The position numbers and the translations under genes were made by a program. A stretch of DNA of 64,000 bases from Tubulanus polymorphus (Eukaryota > Nemertea > Palaeonemertea > Tubulaniformes > Tubulanidae), in the NCBI RefSeq assembly GCF_964204645.1, contig NC_134026.1:18432650-18496649 (forward strand), read 5' to 3'. Shown here one piece after another: positions 1 to 21,800 of the stretch; within the stretch, counting starts at the first letter, position 1; each line of letters begins with the position of its first letter. The notes below the pieces were generated by a model that ran no database searches, was not told where the DNA came from, and worked only from the letters and a program-made list of their open reading frames with translations.

Positions 1-9701
<9,701 letters not shown>

Positions 9702-9768
9702 TGTTAGCGATACGTCTTAGGAGGATTTAGATAGTTCGCCATTTTAGTGACACAGTTTAATAACATTA

Positions 9769-9892
9769 TTTTCAGCAATACGTGGTAGTACTGTAATCCT
9801 CTCTGTAAGAAGGTTTACAGTGAAACTTGATTTTCAGCAATACGTGGTAGTACTGTAATCCTCTTTGTAAGAAGGTTTACAGTGAAACTTGA
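9769..9892 (+). repeat. 62-bp perfect-phase tandem duplication in the 3' UTR
   Basis: Two head-to-tail copies, 9769-9830 and 9831-9892, differ at one base (CTCTCTG against CTCTTTG). They lie 68 nt after the TTC39 stop codon and just before the poly(A) signal. Such high identity implies a recent duplication. Confidence 0.92.
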
Positions 9893-9955
9893 GCCTAATG
9901 TAATGTTTCTCATTAAATTGTTTTGGGCTAATCAAAGTTTAGTGCGGTATTGTAA

Positions 9956-9961
9956 AATAAA
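9956..9961 (+). terminator. Polyadenylation signal AATAAA for the TTC39 gene
   Basis: Canonical AATAAA hexamer 255 nt downstream of the TGA. It is the first such hexamer on the + strand after the stop that I found, so it is the likely mRNA 3' end, followed by a T-rich, GT-containing stretch. Confidence 0.6.
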
Positions 9962-10473
9962 TGTCTGTCTTAATGTGTGAGGTTTTAATGTAAGAAAGAG
10001 TATATCATTCATATTATCATTGGAGTATAAGAAATGTTCTTATATAGCCAGATGCATAATTAGAAGGAATTACCTAAGCGCCCAGAGTTATGAATCTACC
10101 GGTACTGGTAAATGAAATCAATGGATGGGGGAGAGAGAATTGATTTTCGATTGAAGCTTTTACTGTCTTTGTGAAACCTTGACACCTGCTATTGCTATCC
10201 TATTGCCATTCAAGCATTCATTGGCAATTTACTCGCAATGCATGGTTATGAAGCCTACCTAAAAGCTGACCACAATCGCTAAGATTTGTACTCGCCGAAA
10301 GTCTGTTTGGGGCTTTTCAAAAATTTTAACTGATAATCATTTTCACTGTACCGGTATGTCCAGGAACATTCCATCATAATGAAGGGTACAAATGATATTG
10401 CATCAAGTTTACAGCTACAGTTAAAACGGATCTGTGACTGTGTATTTAGCTTTTTTTAGGTGATAGATGTATT
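9962..10473. other. Intergenic spacer
   Basis: Unique-looking AT-rich sequence after the TTC39 poly(A) signal; no gene or repeat recognised. Confidence 0.5.
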
Positions 10474-11714
10474 TTTAGCCTACTTGGGACTTTAGTCCCA
10501 GCAGGCTATTGCGTTCACTTTTCGTCCGTCATTCGTCCGTCCGTAGACGGAATGCAGTTATTTTGGGAAGATTTGAAGATGCTTCAAGGTAATGTCTTGA
10601 TATTTGGTTATGCGTGTATCTACCCTAGACACATCTTCAGCCCAAAAACTGGCCCTGTCAGAATCAAGATGGCCGACTGGCAGCCATTGTTCTTCGCCAA
10701 AATCAGCACTTTTTACACGATTTTGAACTTTTTGAGGAAAATTTTGAAGACGCCTTGTTCAATTACCTTGATCTTTTGTATATATTTGAACAAAAATTGG
10801 GTCGATCGGACTCCAGATGGTTGTCCTATGACCTTTTGACCTTTTAAGTGCCCAAAAATGTCAATTTTGGCTCGAATTCTGAGTCCTGTAGCTTCCTACT
10901 GGTTTGCCATTTCTCATTGCAATTGCTGATGGGTATTCTTTGGAAAGGGATGTTATATACCTGAGACAGGTATTTTTGATTAGCCAATTATGGCGCAATT
11001 GGCGGCCATCTTGGTGTCATCAGTACTCATTCGTAGGTGGGAAAAAGACATTTTCAACATTATATTGATACCTAAGCATATTTTGTTCATCAATGAATTA
11101 GAAAGTTGTAGCTTATAACGTGTTCTATGATTGTGGTGAGTTTCAAGTTCATTGGTTTTTGTATATGGCCACCAGGGGGCGTTGAATAATACAATATCTT
11201 AGTATTTCTATATTATATTTGTACCAACACATATTTTGTTACCACAATCGATTGCAAAGTTGTGGCTCATGACATCGTCTATGAATGTGGTGAGTTTTAA
11301 GGAAATTAGTTATTCTATATGGTCACCAGGTGGCGTTGAATAGTAGAATAACCTAGAATTTCCTTATTATATTGGTACTTAGGCATATTTTGTTACCATG
11401 ATCAATTGCAAAGTTGTAGTTCATGACATGTTCTATGATTGTGGTGAGTTACAAGGTTATTGGGTTTTGGATATGGTCACCAGGGGGCGTTGAATAACTT
11501 AGTATTTCCATAATAAATTGGTAACGAGGCATATTTTGTTATCGCAATCAATTTCAAAATCGTAGCTGCTTACATGTCCTATGATTGTGGTGAGTTTCAA
11601 GGTCATTGGTTTTTGTATATGGTCACCAGGGGGCGTTGAATATTGAAATTGTTAGATCGTTGAGCATTTGAAACCACTTTACAAGTGGGCATGGTGTCCC
11701 TGGACCCCTAGTTT
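10474..11714 (+). repeat. Family A dispersed repeat, near-complete copy
   Basis: Starts with TTTTTAGCCTACTTGGGAC and ends with CCCTGGACCCCTAGTTT. The first ~600 bp are unique to the family (GGGCTATTGCGTTCACTTTTC, AAGATGGCCGACTGGCAGCC, TTGGGTCGATCGGACTC). The second half is four tandem monomers of about 146-154 bp, each with a CACCAGGKGGCG motif (from 11169, 11323, 11477 and 11623). There are no open reading frames of note and no clear terminal inverted repeats or target duplication. It lies 500 bp downstream of TTC39 on the same strand. It is non-autonomous; its class is uncertain. Confidence 0.85.
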
Positions 11715-12775
11715 ATGTTAACAACTACATGTACTAGGTACATTTGAGTTTTAAAATTTTATCTAAGTTATTTCTAGGTTGATCTGTGAGCACAAAATAT
11801 GTATGTAGCAACATGACAGTAGGCATATAGTTATAATAGGTGCAACCTACTTGTAAAGGTTATGGCTGGTAAAATCTGAGAGTTTGAAAAAACCGAGTTT
11901 GAGATTTTGCAATATCCTAGTCTTGCAATAGTATTCAAATATAGTGGGGTCTTGATAGGTGAAAATTTGTATTTATGACCAGTTGAAATATTGATTGGTA
12001 ATGTTGTTGAGGTTGCCATCGGATAGTAATCACACTATTTTCCTGTGGAATCACAGGCTTTTTACTTAGTAATCTGAACTTTGAAAAAAAACTGGTGTTT
12101 TTATAAAATTTCTATGTTATGTATTTACCATTCTATAGTTTATGAGAATAGAATCTGATTAACAATGAGAAATAATGGTTATCAATCTCAGAGTTTTCTT
12201 GTGTCCATATACAGGGCACTACTGCCGCAACAAATTTTGTAAAAGTGAATATTAGGCTTCAGCCTGCTGATAAACTGTGGATTTATACCTTCAAATTTGC
12301 GGAATATCAGAAATAATCGCCACTGAATTTAGTTCAGGTGCACAGATTTTGCGACCGTTGTCAAACTAACTGCACCTGAATTTCAATTAGTCCAGGACCG
12401 TGGCTTGGAATATCTGAACCATACAAAAAAGGACTGTCATGCTGGTACCAAAACAGTGGAGAGTTAAATTAACATGTTGAAGTTTCATCAGCTTGCTCAC
12501 ATGCTGTTCAGGTGATAGTTTTAACCAGTCAGGACCACTTGTTACATCTGAAGGTCACCCTAGAGATTGAATTTCCTTTTGCCATGAGAGCCAATTTCAT
12601 AGACTTTTCCTATTTTCAAATTTTGAATTTGTTAAGAATCTGACACTTTTAAGTAACCTAATTAAGTGGAACATAGAAAGAAATACTTAAACAACTGGTA
12701 CCAGTTGCTCAAAAGTGACTCGCCCCAGGTGCTCCAATGTCTATCTATCATTTGAAATATGATACGGTAAAATTG
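11715..12775. other. Intergenic spacer
   Basis: AT-rich; no gene seen. A GCTCAAAAGT fragment near 12703 resembles the foldback element at 6592-6722. Otherwise I see nothing. Confidence 0.5.
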
Positions 12776-13055
12776 TTAACCCTTTCAGTGCGGTGTACAA
12801 ATCAGTGATGGATTTTGCTAGTACACTGCACTGCGGTGTATTGATTTAATTAGTAATTACTAATTATCTCTCTTGAAAGATGGCAGCACCTGTCAAACAT
12901 AGTGAAATATTAGTAACTAACGATATACCGCGCCAGGGTGTAGACGCACTATAGTGCTATTCCCGTTATTCAACACACTAGGGTGGAATTTTTCAGAATT
13001 TTCAAATTATCTTCAGCACTATAGGGTATTAATTAGCCAGCACTGAAAGGGTTAA
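12776..13055. mobile_element. piggyBac-like MITE (280 bp, TTAA-bounded)
   Basis: Perfect 16-bp terminal inverted repeat: TTAACCCTTTCAGTGC at 12776-12791 and its exact complement at 13040-13055. The TTAA tetranucleotides at both ends match the target duplication typical of piggyBac-superfamily insertions, and CCC starts are usual for that superfamily. No transposase is present, so it is non-autonomous. Confidence 0.8.
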
Positions 13056-14120
13056 TCATCTCATTTTTGGTTCCCTTGGTAGAATCGATAGCTGCAATCG
13101 CATGAAAATTTTGGTTCCCAACTAGTTCCAATAGTGACCCCTTGATTGTATAGCGTCGAATGCGTGGTTTGCATGTGAACACCCTCTCTAATTAATATAG
13201 GCATTGGACAAATCATCCTGTGTGATCGCTGCTAATATTTTTGAATATTTATTTTAGTGGTGGTTATTTTCGTAGGCTATTGTATGTAACGATGGACGTA
13301 TTGAGTAGAGCTCAGTAGTTTATACATCCACGCTCTAACCATTCTGTTGTGATTTGATAATCAAGTACTGGTACTATAAATAAATATATTTGATATTTTA
13401 GACATCTTAAGCGATTTATTTTTTATATATAACAAGGACTTGTTCAGACGGTGTTTTTTGGATAATTTTCAGCAAACTGCTATGTAATCAATCAGCAGCC
13501 AACTTAGTATCATCTATTGGAAGGAGATTTTTTATGGTAAATTAAAGGATTGATACAGTTCCCAAAAATTGCCCAGTTATGCAATGACTTAATTCATGGC
13601 GAGGAACTCCATCGAAAATGAATCACGTTAGCCCAAGGCTTAAGTTGATACCAATCTATAAATCTGACCCCTAGATAGATCAAGGTGTCATTAAATAATG
13701 AGGTATTTTCTGTGAAGGGGCATTGATGGGAAAGGTACATTGGCCATGTACATACTGCTCCCAATTATGTACCTAGGGAGGTTTAAAACTGAATTTTGAG
13801 CATGTACTTCGTGGATGGCCTAAATATTTTACTAGTTTCAAAGAAGGCATCAATAGCGTTCCTGCTGTACATTCCTAACTTTTTATTCCTCCACAACTTT
13901 ATTCCATTCATGGGCTTTATTCCACATTCATTCACCCAGACAGTTTCAATGCCGAATACCAGACTCCCCAGACATTTACAATATATCTAGTAGTTCTGGT
14001 TTAGGAGGCACTGTCAGTAGATCATCCTTCTAATTAACCATAAGATATTTGCTCACTGGGAATCAAATGTGCAGCTGAGCGAGTCGACAAGGTACACACT
14101 ATCCGTGTAAGATGGATAAT
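13056..14120. other. Intergenic spacer
   Basis: No gene or repeat recognised. The 64-codon frame at 13796-13990 has no recognisable similarity. Confidence 0.45.
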
Positions 14121-14412
14121 GAGAGAAATCCCACAAAGATTCAGTCCGAGATTAAAAATACTTGAAGAATAAATTACCCCTAGTTTGTCGTTTGCCTCCT
14201 TTGGTCTCTGGATTTTGTTGTTTAATTACTTCAATCTTAATCCTTTAATCTTTGTCCTATTGTCAGAATCTTGTATAAATATTCTGTCATTTTATTTTTG
14301 TTTCTCAGTACGCCTGATGATGGCTAGCGTTTAGCTGAAACGTTGCTCTTAATAAATTCTCTTTTATTCAAGTATTTTCAATCTCGGACTGAATCATTGT
14401 GGGATTTCTCTC
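14121..14412. mobile_element. Inverted repeat with hammerhead-like core (possible Penelope-like element end)
   Basis: The left arm, 14121-14171 (GAGAGAAATCCCACAAAGAT … ATACTTGAAGAATAAATT), is the inverse of the right arm, 14351-14412, with a few mismatches. In the spacer next to the right arm, CTGATGA (14314-14320) is followed by a short stem (GGCT/AGCT) and GAAAC (14337-14341). This is the conserved order of a hammerhead ribozyme core. Minimal hammerheads of this kind are known from Penelope-like retroelements. The arm terminus AATCCCAC is shared with the element at 60262-60505, so both belong to one family. Confidence 0.55.
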
Positions 14413-15625
14413 ATCTTGCAGCTGAACGCTTTTTTTCACATGAGCAAGAGTCCACATGACAGATCCCTGAAATGTCTAAATGACCATATTATTTTTGTTG
14501 TATGTAAGTGCAGGGGCAGATCGAAGCTGGAAGAAGGGTTCATCTTTTATGAAAAGGGCACTTTTCCTTGTCCTTGGTGTCACAACAAGCCCGAAGTGCA
14601 TGCAGGGACTGGAACCCCCAAACTTGGAAGAATTTTGGTACATTTTTATGCAATTTTAGTGCATATTAGATCAGAATCAGTACAGGGCATAAGAATCCTA
14701 TGTCAAAATGACACTTGGTCAAGAGGGTTCAAATCTCCCAATCAAGTATGTCCAACAGTGATTGATGTTCAGAAACAAACTGTGATATTGGCAGGCAGTG
14801 TGAACTAACTGCTCCATACTCGACACCCGATCTTCAATTCTGAACAATCAACCACTGAAAAGCTCTATTGCCAACGAGATATCTCTTATAACGCAAAGCA
14901 ACTGGGCACATCACTGTATTGTTGTCACGGTGGCAGTGAACGAGATAACAACAGTTGAAAAGAACAAAAAACAAAACGCTTGTATATTATTTAAATATTA
15001 AAATTTATTTTCAATAATTATTGATAGTTTCTTTGAACTGAACACTGATTTACAAACTATTTACAGGCGGTATGATTTTCTTTAGTTACAAGTTCAACGA
15101 TAAAAGCCAGTTTTACGTAACCAGGCTACCATTGTACCGACAATTATAACACATAAGTCACAATACTAACAATTTCACAATAAACGAACAATTACTGATG
15201 AATATTTTCGTAACTTAAAAAAATCGCTTTTATACACAATATAAACAACAGACTGAAATATTATCAATATATATTATATACCGTATATACTTCATATAGG
15301 CGCGTAATAATCAAAATTACGTCCACTATTCTTTTTTAAATAATGAATAATACAAAACTATTTAAATACCAAAGATATTTGATGACATCATTGCGTTACT
15401 TTCACAAGTTTCCTCGAAATAATATCAATATTAATCATCGCGAATTCCAAATATATAAAACATTTTTACACAACACTTTTTTTTGCAAGAAATCAATTGT
15501 TGTTCAGCAAATATCTACTAGCTCAGATTGTATGTATTAAAATATTCTCTGCTTTTATTATTTATCTATCATTGTTTTGTCAAATATACCATGTGTATTT
15601 ACAGATAGAGGGGGCACAAGGGCGA

Positions 15626-15626
<1 letters not shown>
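14413..15626. other. Intergenic spacer
   Basis: An open frame at 14416-14808 (130 codons) has no recognisable domain and overlaps the element end, so I do not call it a gene. The 14950-15560 part is very AT-rich. Confidence 0.4.

Positions 15627-15666
<40 letters not shown>
15627..15666. repeat. (ATG)n microsatellite
   Basis: Thirteen uninterrupted ATG trinucleotides. Confidence 0.97.
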
Positions 15667-15667
<1 letters not shown>

Positions 15668-18580
15668 AACCACTGAAGACTTTCTACAACGAATTGTCAT
15701 CTGTTTATATACATTTCATTCTGTACACTGTGATGACGATAATATCAATCTAAATGTTTATTATTACCATAAGAACGTACGCGACGTCTTTGTTTTTGCA
15801 TATAGCTTACGACGAAATGAGAGAAATGTCCCGCGTCGATAGCCTGCTGCCCCCCACGAACACGAAGCTATAAGGTAGACTACCTAAGCATTTTTTGGCA
15901 GCTTACCTCATGATAAAATACACATTATTGCGCACGCATATTATGTCTACGTACGTAACAATGCCCTAAATGCTTTGGTGTGATAGTTTATATTTTACAG
16001 TGTGAATTGTATCCCCCTTTCTGTACTCACGACTGATATATCTATCAAAATCCCATCCCTACTACTTTTCAGATACAATATACAATGAGTCAAGCACTCA
16101 CACATAAAAAAAATCTCTCATCACTCACAAATTAGATCTATGCTGCTCTACTGACACATACTAGAAATTATATACTCATATGCATTTCTTATCATTACCA
16201 TTGTAGTTATATCTTTATATTATTATAAATATTAGTATTATCATGTTCATCATCATTACAGTATAACTATAAGTATATCACAGTTTATTTTATGACTTTA
16301 AACAACTCCACGATAATTCAGTATTCAGTTTTTTCCCTCTCCTCTCCATTGGGGTAGCTCCAAGGGAATTGAAAAATGCAGTAAATTTACTTGATTTTAA
16401 ATACACTGGAGCAATGAGAAGGTAAGAAATGGTTTGGTTTATGCTGGCAGAAAAATCATATTGATAGTATTTACCAAAAGTATGTCGATCAAAGACAGGT
16501 GGAACAGGTAAAAGTTCCTGTTTTCTATGATTTGGATCAAGTGCCTCAGTTCCTAGTTGAGATCGACTCCATCCAGATTTCAAGTTAGTTCATTTCTAAT
16601 GTTTGCTACTGGGGTTTGGCTCTCAAATGAAAAACATAAAATTTCAAATGTACCGCAGTCACAACATTGTGATAATCCAGACTGACATATTTGAAATATT
16701 TGATGGGGTTGACCGAAGTGAATTCATAGGCAATGTGTACGGAAGCGTTCTTTGAAACTATTATTCATAATTCTTTGCTTGGTGAAACTACTCTTTTGGG
16801 GTTCCCATAGACCAATATATACAATTATATGCCAATATAACAGTAAATAATTTTTCTTGGTCAACAAGCTTCGATCAGTGAATGTTTAGTTAACCCGTTT
16901 CGCTGCTTATGACATTTTGCAATTGTAGTATGAATGACACCTGCTGTGCGTACAACATTTCTACCATTTCTACCACGCACCTATTGATTTTGAGCTTGAA
17001 CACCACAGAGCGAACAGTTCAGAAACGCATGTGAGACAATTTTTGTATGAAACTAAATCGAAAATCCTAGAATCTTTTTTGTAAAATGATCCAATACGCA
17101 CCGGACAGCGCAAGTGCATACATGCAGTGTAAGGGATAAATAAGGCTATGCATTGTTCTAGAGGTAAAGCTTGACCATATACATCCGACATTTGAACCTA
17201 CTTAGTATTTTACCGCATAATTCAAAGACTGATCATAGTTTTACAATAGAAATCATATTACTCGGCAGCATTTCAACCAAATATGAAACATTTCGCAGGA
17301 TACCAAGTAAAGCTGAAAAACCATTCAATTCGCCTATGAAAGTTTCAATGACTGATATGAACCAATTTTTCAAGGAAAACGACTGGTAGTCTACTGGGTA
17401 GAAATTGACAGAGTACAGGGGTAAGCAAGTGCCTGGTAATGGAGCTGAGAATGCACAAGTTTTTTTTAAATAGTTGTATAATAGTTATAGTACAGACGGC
17501 CGTTGTAGGCTGCTGGAGCCTTTTAGCCATTTTCCTGGTAAGGATCATTCAAGCTACCTGACAAGAATATGGTAAATAGTCATACATCCACATACACAGA
17601 TTCAGTCATTATATAAATGCAAGGAATGCTTCGAGTTTCACGCACAAGCACGACAAACTACTTCACTTCATTAATGTTACAATTACTTCCTCGAAACATT
17701 TCTCAGATCAGCCTCCTGCTAGTATTATCTATAACCAATATCAATATAAATTCAAATATAAATTCTCACATTTTGATGTCTCAAAGATTGGCATAGGCCT
17801 AGCGGTAATCATTATTGGTTGAATCAGTAGTTCCCCGGCTTATGCTGACGAATGATTATTGAGTCGATAGCAAGGAAGGATCAACGATGTCAGAATTATC
17901 TTTTCGATTGGAAATTCAACAGTTGCCGATAAATCGCCCGTAGTCACACAAAGAGTGGTAGGCATGCACAACCGGATTCTTTCGATTCTTGCTTTATGCC
18001 AAGGTCGTCCAGAATCGAGGCCGAACAATCTCAGGAATCTTCGTACAGGTCTTTTTGATTAATCTCAAATAAGGTCGACGAACAGTAAGTTTATACATGT
18101 ATCGTAAGAAAATAAGCACGCCAATGATTTTGGCAACGACGGAGCACAGAGTAATTCGGGTTCAAATATACAAACAGCTCGCGCGTACGGTTGTTAGTCT
18201 CACGAAACACAAAGTTTCCGACACGGTTTTGACACGTTCGTATTGCTTTTTGAAACGTTATTGAAAAAGGCGGTCCACGCGAATTTAAGTACAAAAATAC
18301 CATATGATGAAATCAATGACGACGACGCAAGAACATCGGAGTTAAATATTCCAGCCGACGAAACGAGCAGAATCTTTCCGCAGACCGTATGAAAAGCGTA
18401 CTACGATACATCTTTGCTCGTAGCACAATTTCTTTCATTTACCGGTAAAAATAATCTTTTTATGGTTGCAACAAAAATCAATCACTTGCATTTCTTTCGC
18501 AGGATGTTTTTTTTTTAGTTTGAACGAACTGATTGTCAGAGCTTTCCCTTAATGCACAAAAGAGTACGCCACACGCCCTT
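15667..18580. other. Intergenic DNA between convergent TTC39 and NIPBL genes
   Basis: No gene called. A 97-codon frame on the - strand (16290-16583) is open and not low-complexity, but I recognise no family. From about 17850 to 18580 the sequence becomes noticeably CpG-rich and may be 3' UTR of NIPBL beyond the first poly(A) signal. Confidence 0.4.
16890..17139. mobile_element. Possible decayed piggyBac-like MITE
   Basis: TTAACCCGTTTCGCTGC at the left faces GCAGTGTAAGGGATAA at the right. These are inverse with one gap and a few mismatches, and at ~250 bp apart they match the size and ends of the element at 12776-13055. Weak evidence. Confidence 0.35.
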
Positions 18581-18586
18581 TTTATT
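18581..18586 (-). terminator. Candidate NIPBL polyadenylation signal
   Basis: TTTATT on the + strand is AATAAA on the gene's strand, 217 nt after the NIPBL stop codon. It is the only canonical hexamer I found in the first kilobase downstream. Confidence 0.5.
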
Positions 18587-18802
18587 AGCGAACAGTTTTA
18601 ATCCTACATTACGATGAACTCCATGATGTTTCATTCATATAACGTCCGGTTTTGCTATTAGTAATCCGGTAGAACACAGGTGAGGAGGAGTTTGTTTTCA
18701 ACATTCCATATAATTCTAACGAGGGTTTTGAAGTAGTGTCGTTTTAAGTCACTATAGCTGCCAACGCTTTTTTTTTCAATTACTACGTTCGATAATCGAA
18801 AC

Positions 18803-21800
18803 TCAGCAAACGAAATCCGGATCGCTGTCTTCATCATCGTCATCACTTTCCTCGTCGCTAACGATGACTCGTCGTTTCTTTTTCTTTTTACGCGGCTTCG
18901 ATATCGGCGTCGTCGACGGCGCTGCTGAGGTTTTTGGTCGTCTGCTGCCGCTGCCGCTACCGGTTGATCCGTGATGCGAGCGTTTTTTATCCATTAATAA
19001 ATGTCGATGTTTCGATACATACTGATGAGTGTTCTGACGATTCTACATCGAAAACAAAAAGGATATGACATAAAACAATTGCTACGCAAAAATGGGAAGT
19101 GGAGTGTTCTCCATTAGAACCGTATAATTGCATAAAACATAAATTTGTACTTATTTCGATAATCTATGTACTAAGCAGCTAAAAGCTAGTGTCGACTTGG
19201 CGAACCTTAATTGTTTCAGCAGTGGAAATATTCAAAATTACTCCATCAAACTGTTCGTTTAGGAAGCGGAGTGTCAAGGGCTGCGAAATTCTATTACGGA
19301 TACCCTTATTTGACCCCCAAGCAGCTGAGAGATGGTACCCGCTAGGACGAACCTTTCATTGAAATGAATCGGTACATCTTTTGAAAAAGAAATCTCCTGT
19401 AACGGAAACATTAGACACGTTTAAAAAATCTTCCACGGCTAGAAGTATGCATTACAACTTACGTGAGAAATATGATGTTTATCATACGTAGAGCCACCGA
19501 GATTTGATTCCGAATTGTCCACAGTTTCAGCTGTTTGTTCTCCCGATTCTGGATTATCAGATGCTGCCTTTTGAGATTCTTGTTTCGTTTGAGCTACAGG
19601 AGTATGTCGACCAGTCGAAGTAGGTCCGCCCCCTCCCCCATCATCGCTGTCCTCATCAACTGGATCGATGCTCATCATCAAATATTTAAACTACAAAGTA
19701 CGGATGAAAAGAAAACTTTACCGAACACGTTCACGCCACCAAAGTGTAACTTTTTCAACTCGATTTAATGATAATTTAATAACAACAATTAATTCAACCT
19801 AACATCCAAATAAAATATGCTAATCGGCTCAACATTACATATAAGAAAGCAGAGAAAACTAAAACTGGTTTAATCAAAAGCTTTGATGATTTGATGAACA
19901 AATGGGTTTTTGAAAGGAGATTTAAAAATATCAATTGAAGGACTAGGTTATATATTCCAGTGCACTGGGGCGGAGTACGCGAGGGCTCCATGTCCAGCTG
20001 AGACTGATTATTGCAAAGGAAAACTAACAGGGATTGATTATTAAATCTTACGACTTGATTTACCAGATTGATCCCAGGTGAATCAATCAAGCAAGTGCCA
20101 AATACATTATCTATTTACTGTTACTTCAACTTGCAAGATTTTCAAACATATGGTGCTAATTCGGTGAACTTACATCTAGATATTCTTCAATCATGAGACG
20201 TTTTTCGTTATCGTTCGGACACGTGGGCGGTGTGCCCTGGTTAAGTACATCGATGACTTGTTTTGGGTCGAATTTTGCCGGCCGCCTCGTCACCGGTTTG
20301 TCATTAATTTTGGCACCATCATTCGGGGAATACCGATGAATTTTGCTACGGAGATAAACACATCAGTTCAATTTTGTAATATACGATATCAGTACAAACG
20401 CAGGGAACCTAGTGATCTCGTAGCCAAATAGAAAGCACTGAGTCAAAAATCGCTGGTGTTCAGCGACTTATTCCTTCACTTACTTGTCCGTAAATCCATA
20501 CATTTCTTTCAAATGTTGTTTCAACACCAATAACAGAATACAGCCTTGAAGAGTTTGACACAAATCCTGAATTGGAGACACATCAGCTGGCAAACGCGCT
20601 GCAAAATCAAACGATACATGACAATTAAGAACGCAAAAACAAATCCATAAGAAATTATAAGCGACATAAACGGAAAAATTGTTGCGGTTTTGGTGATTTG
20701 GCTGGAAAGCATGCATACCTAACAGAGCTTCAATACTGTCTTCTTCTTCATCTTCGTCAATTTTCACAACGCCATCAGTGCCAATTTTCTCCGGGAAAAA
20801 TATCTACAAGCAACAAGAGAAATCAGTTTTAACCTGTCAATTTTCTTAAATGAAACAGAACTTTCTAGCATACAGGAAGAAACGAATGTTTGTTCTGGGA
20901 TTGTTGATTAAGCCGGGACTAACATCTTACTCAAATGAGCACATTTCAATCTAACTTAGTGCTGATGGAAATAACTGTCGTCATATCAGAACATAGCATA
21001 ATTCTGAACTGGAAATATTTCAAGATACCGTATTTTCCGGCCAATAAGCCGATTTTCTAGCCTCAGATTTTTACCCAAAATATCGTGATCGGCTTATTGG
21101 GCGGATACGATCAGACATAAAAAATCAATTCCCGATCTATGCCACTCTAATGCTCTCAATGATCGTCAAAATCAAGAAAAGTGGTCGATATTTATTTGAG
21201 GTCATTATTTACTACCAATTATAATCTATTTTGAACTATTTTATTTTTACTTTGATTGTTCTATCACCGCACAGCGGCAATGGTATACATTTATATAATG
21301 CGCGAGTTCATCGTACTACCACGTGTCAGTTCATACATTAGTATATATGCAAATCAGCAGTGAGCCGCGTACTGCGTGTATGGCTGTGTGTATAGTAATC
21401 AGCTGAGTGAGTCTATATATAGCACAGTCACTCGGCGATGATAGTATACACAGCACTCTCACACATCGGCGGGCGCTACTGTCAGCCTCTTAAATCGTCA
21501 ATTAAGACGAACTAATTGACAAATCAGTGAATTAAACTAATTGACAAATCAGTGAATTAAAATCTCTGATGAAGGGCCTCGGCTTATTGGGCGAAGCTTT
21601 ATGAAATCCATGTATTTTAGGCTAAAAAACTGCCCTCGGCTTATTGGCCGGAAAATACGGTACGTACCTCTCGGAATGATTGAACCAGGTTCGATCCGGA
21701 AACTGAGACTAAAATGTCTATCTGGTGTATAATAAAAAGCGGTTCATCTTGCACTTGATATGGGAAATACGCGATATTATCAGCCATAAACAGCAGTTGA

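Noticed and set aside
10552-10839. Open frames inside family A copies (also 26822-27034, 30007-30288, 53567-53947 and 55673-55894)
   Set aside because: The frames differ between copies and are interrupted at different points, so the repeat is not protein-coding.
14416-14808. 130-codon open frame on the + strand
   Set aside because: Overlaps the end of an inverted-repeat element, no recognisable domain, no splice or promoter context.
16290-16583. 97-codon open frame on the - strand, not low-complexity
   Set aside because: No family recognised, begins at TTG rather than ATG, and neighbouring exons could not be found. A protein search would decide it; I left it uncalled.
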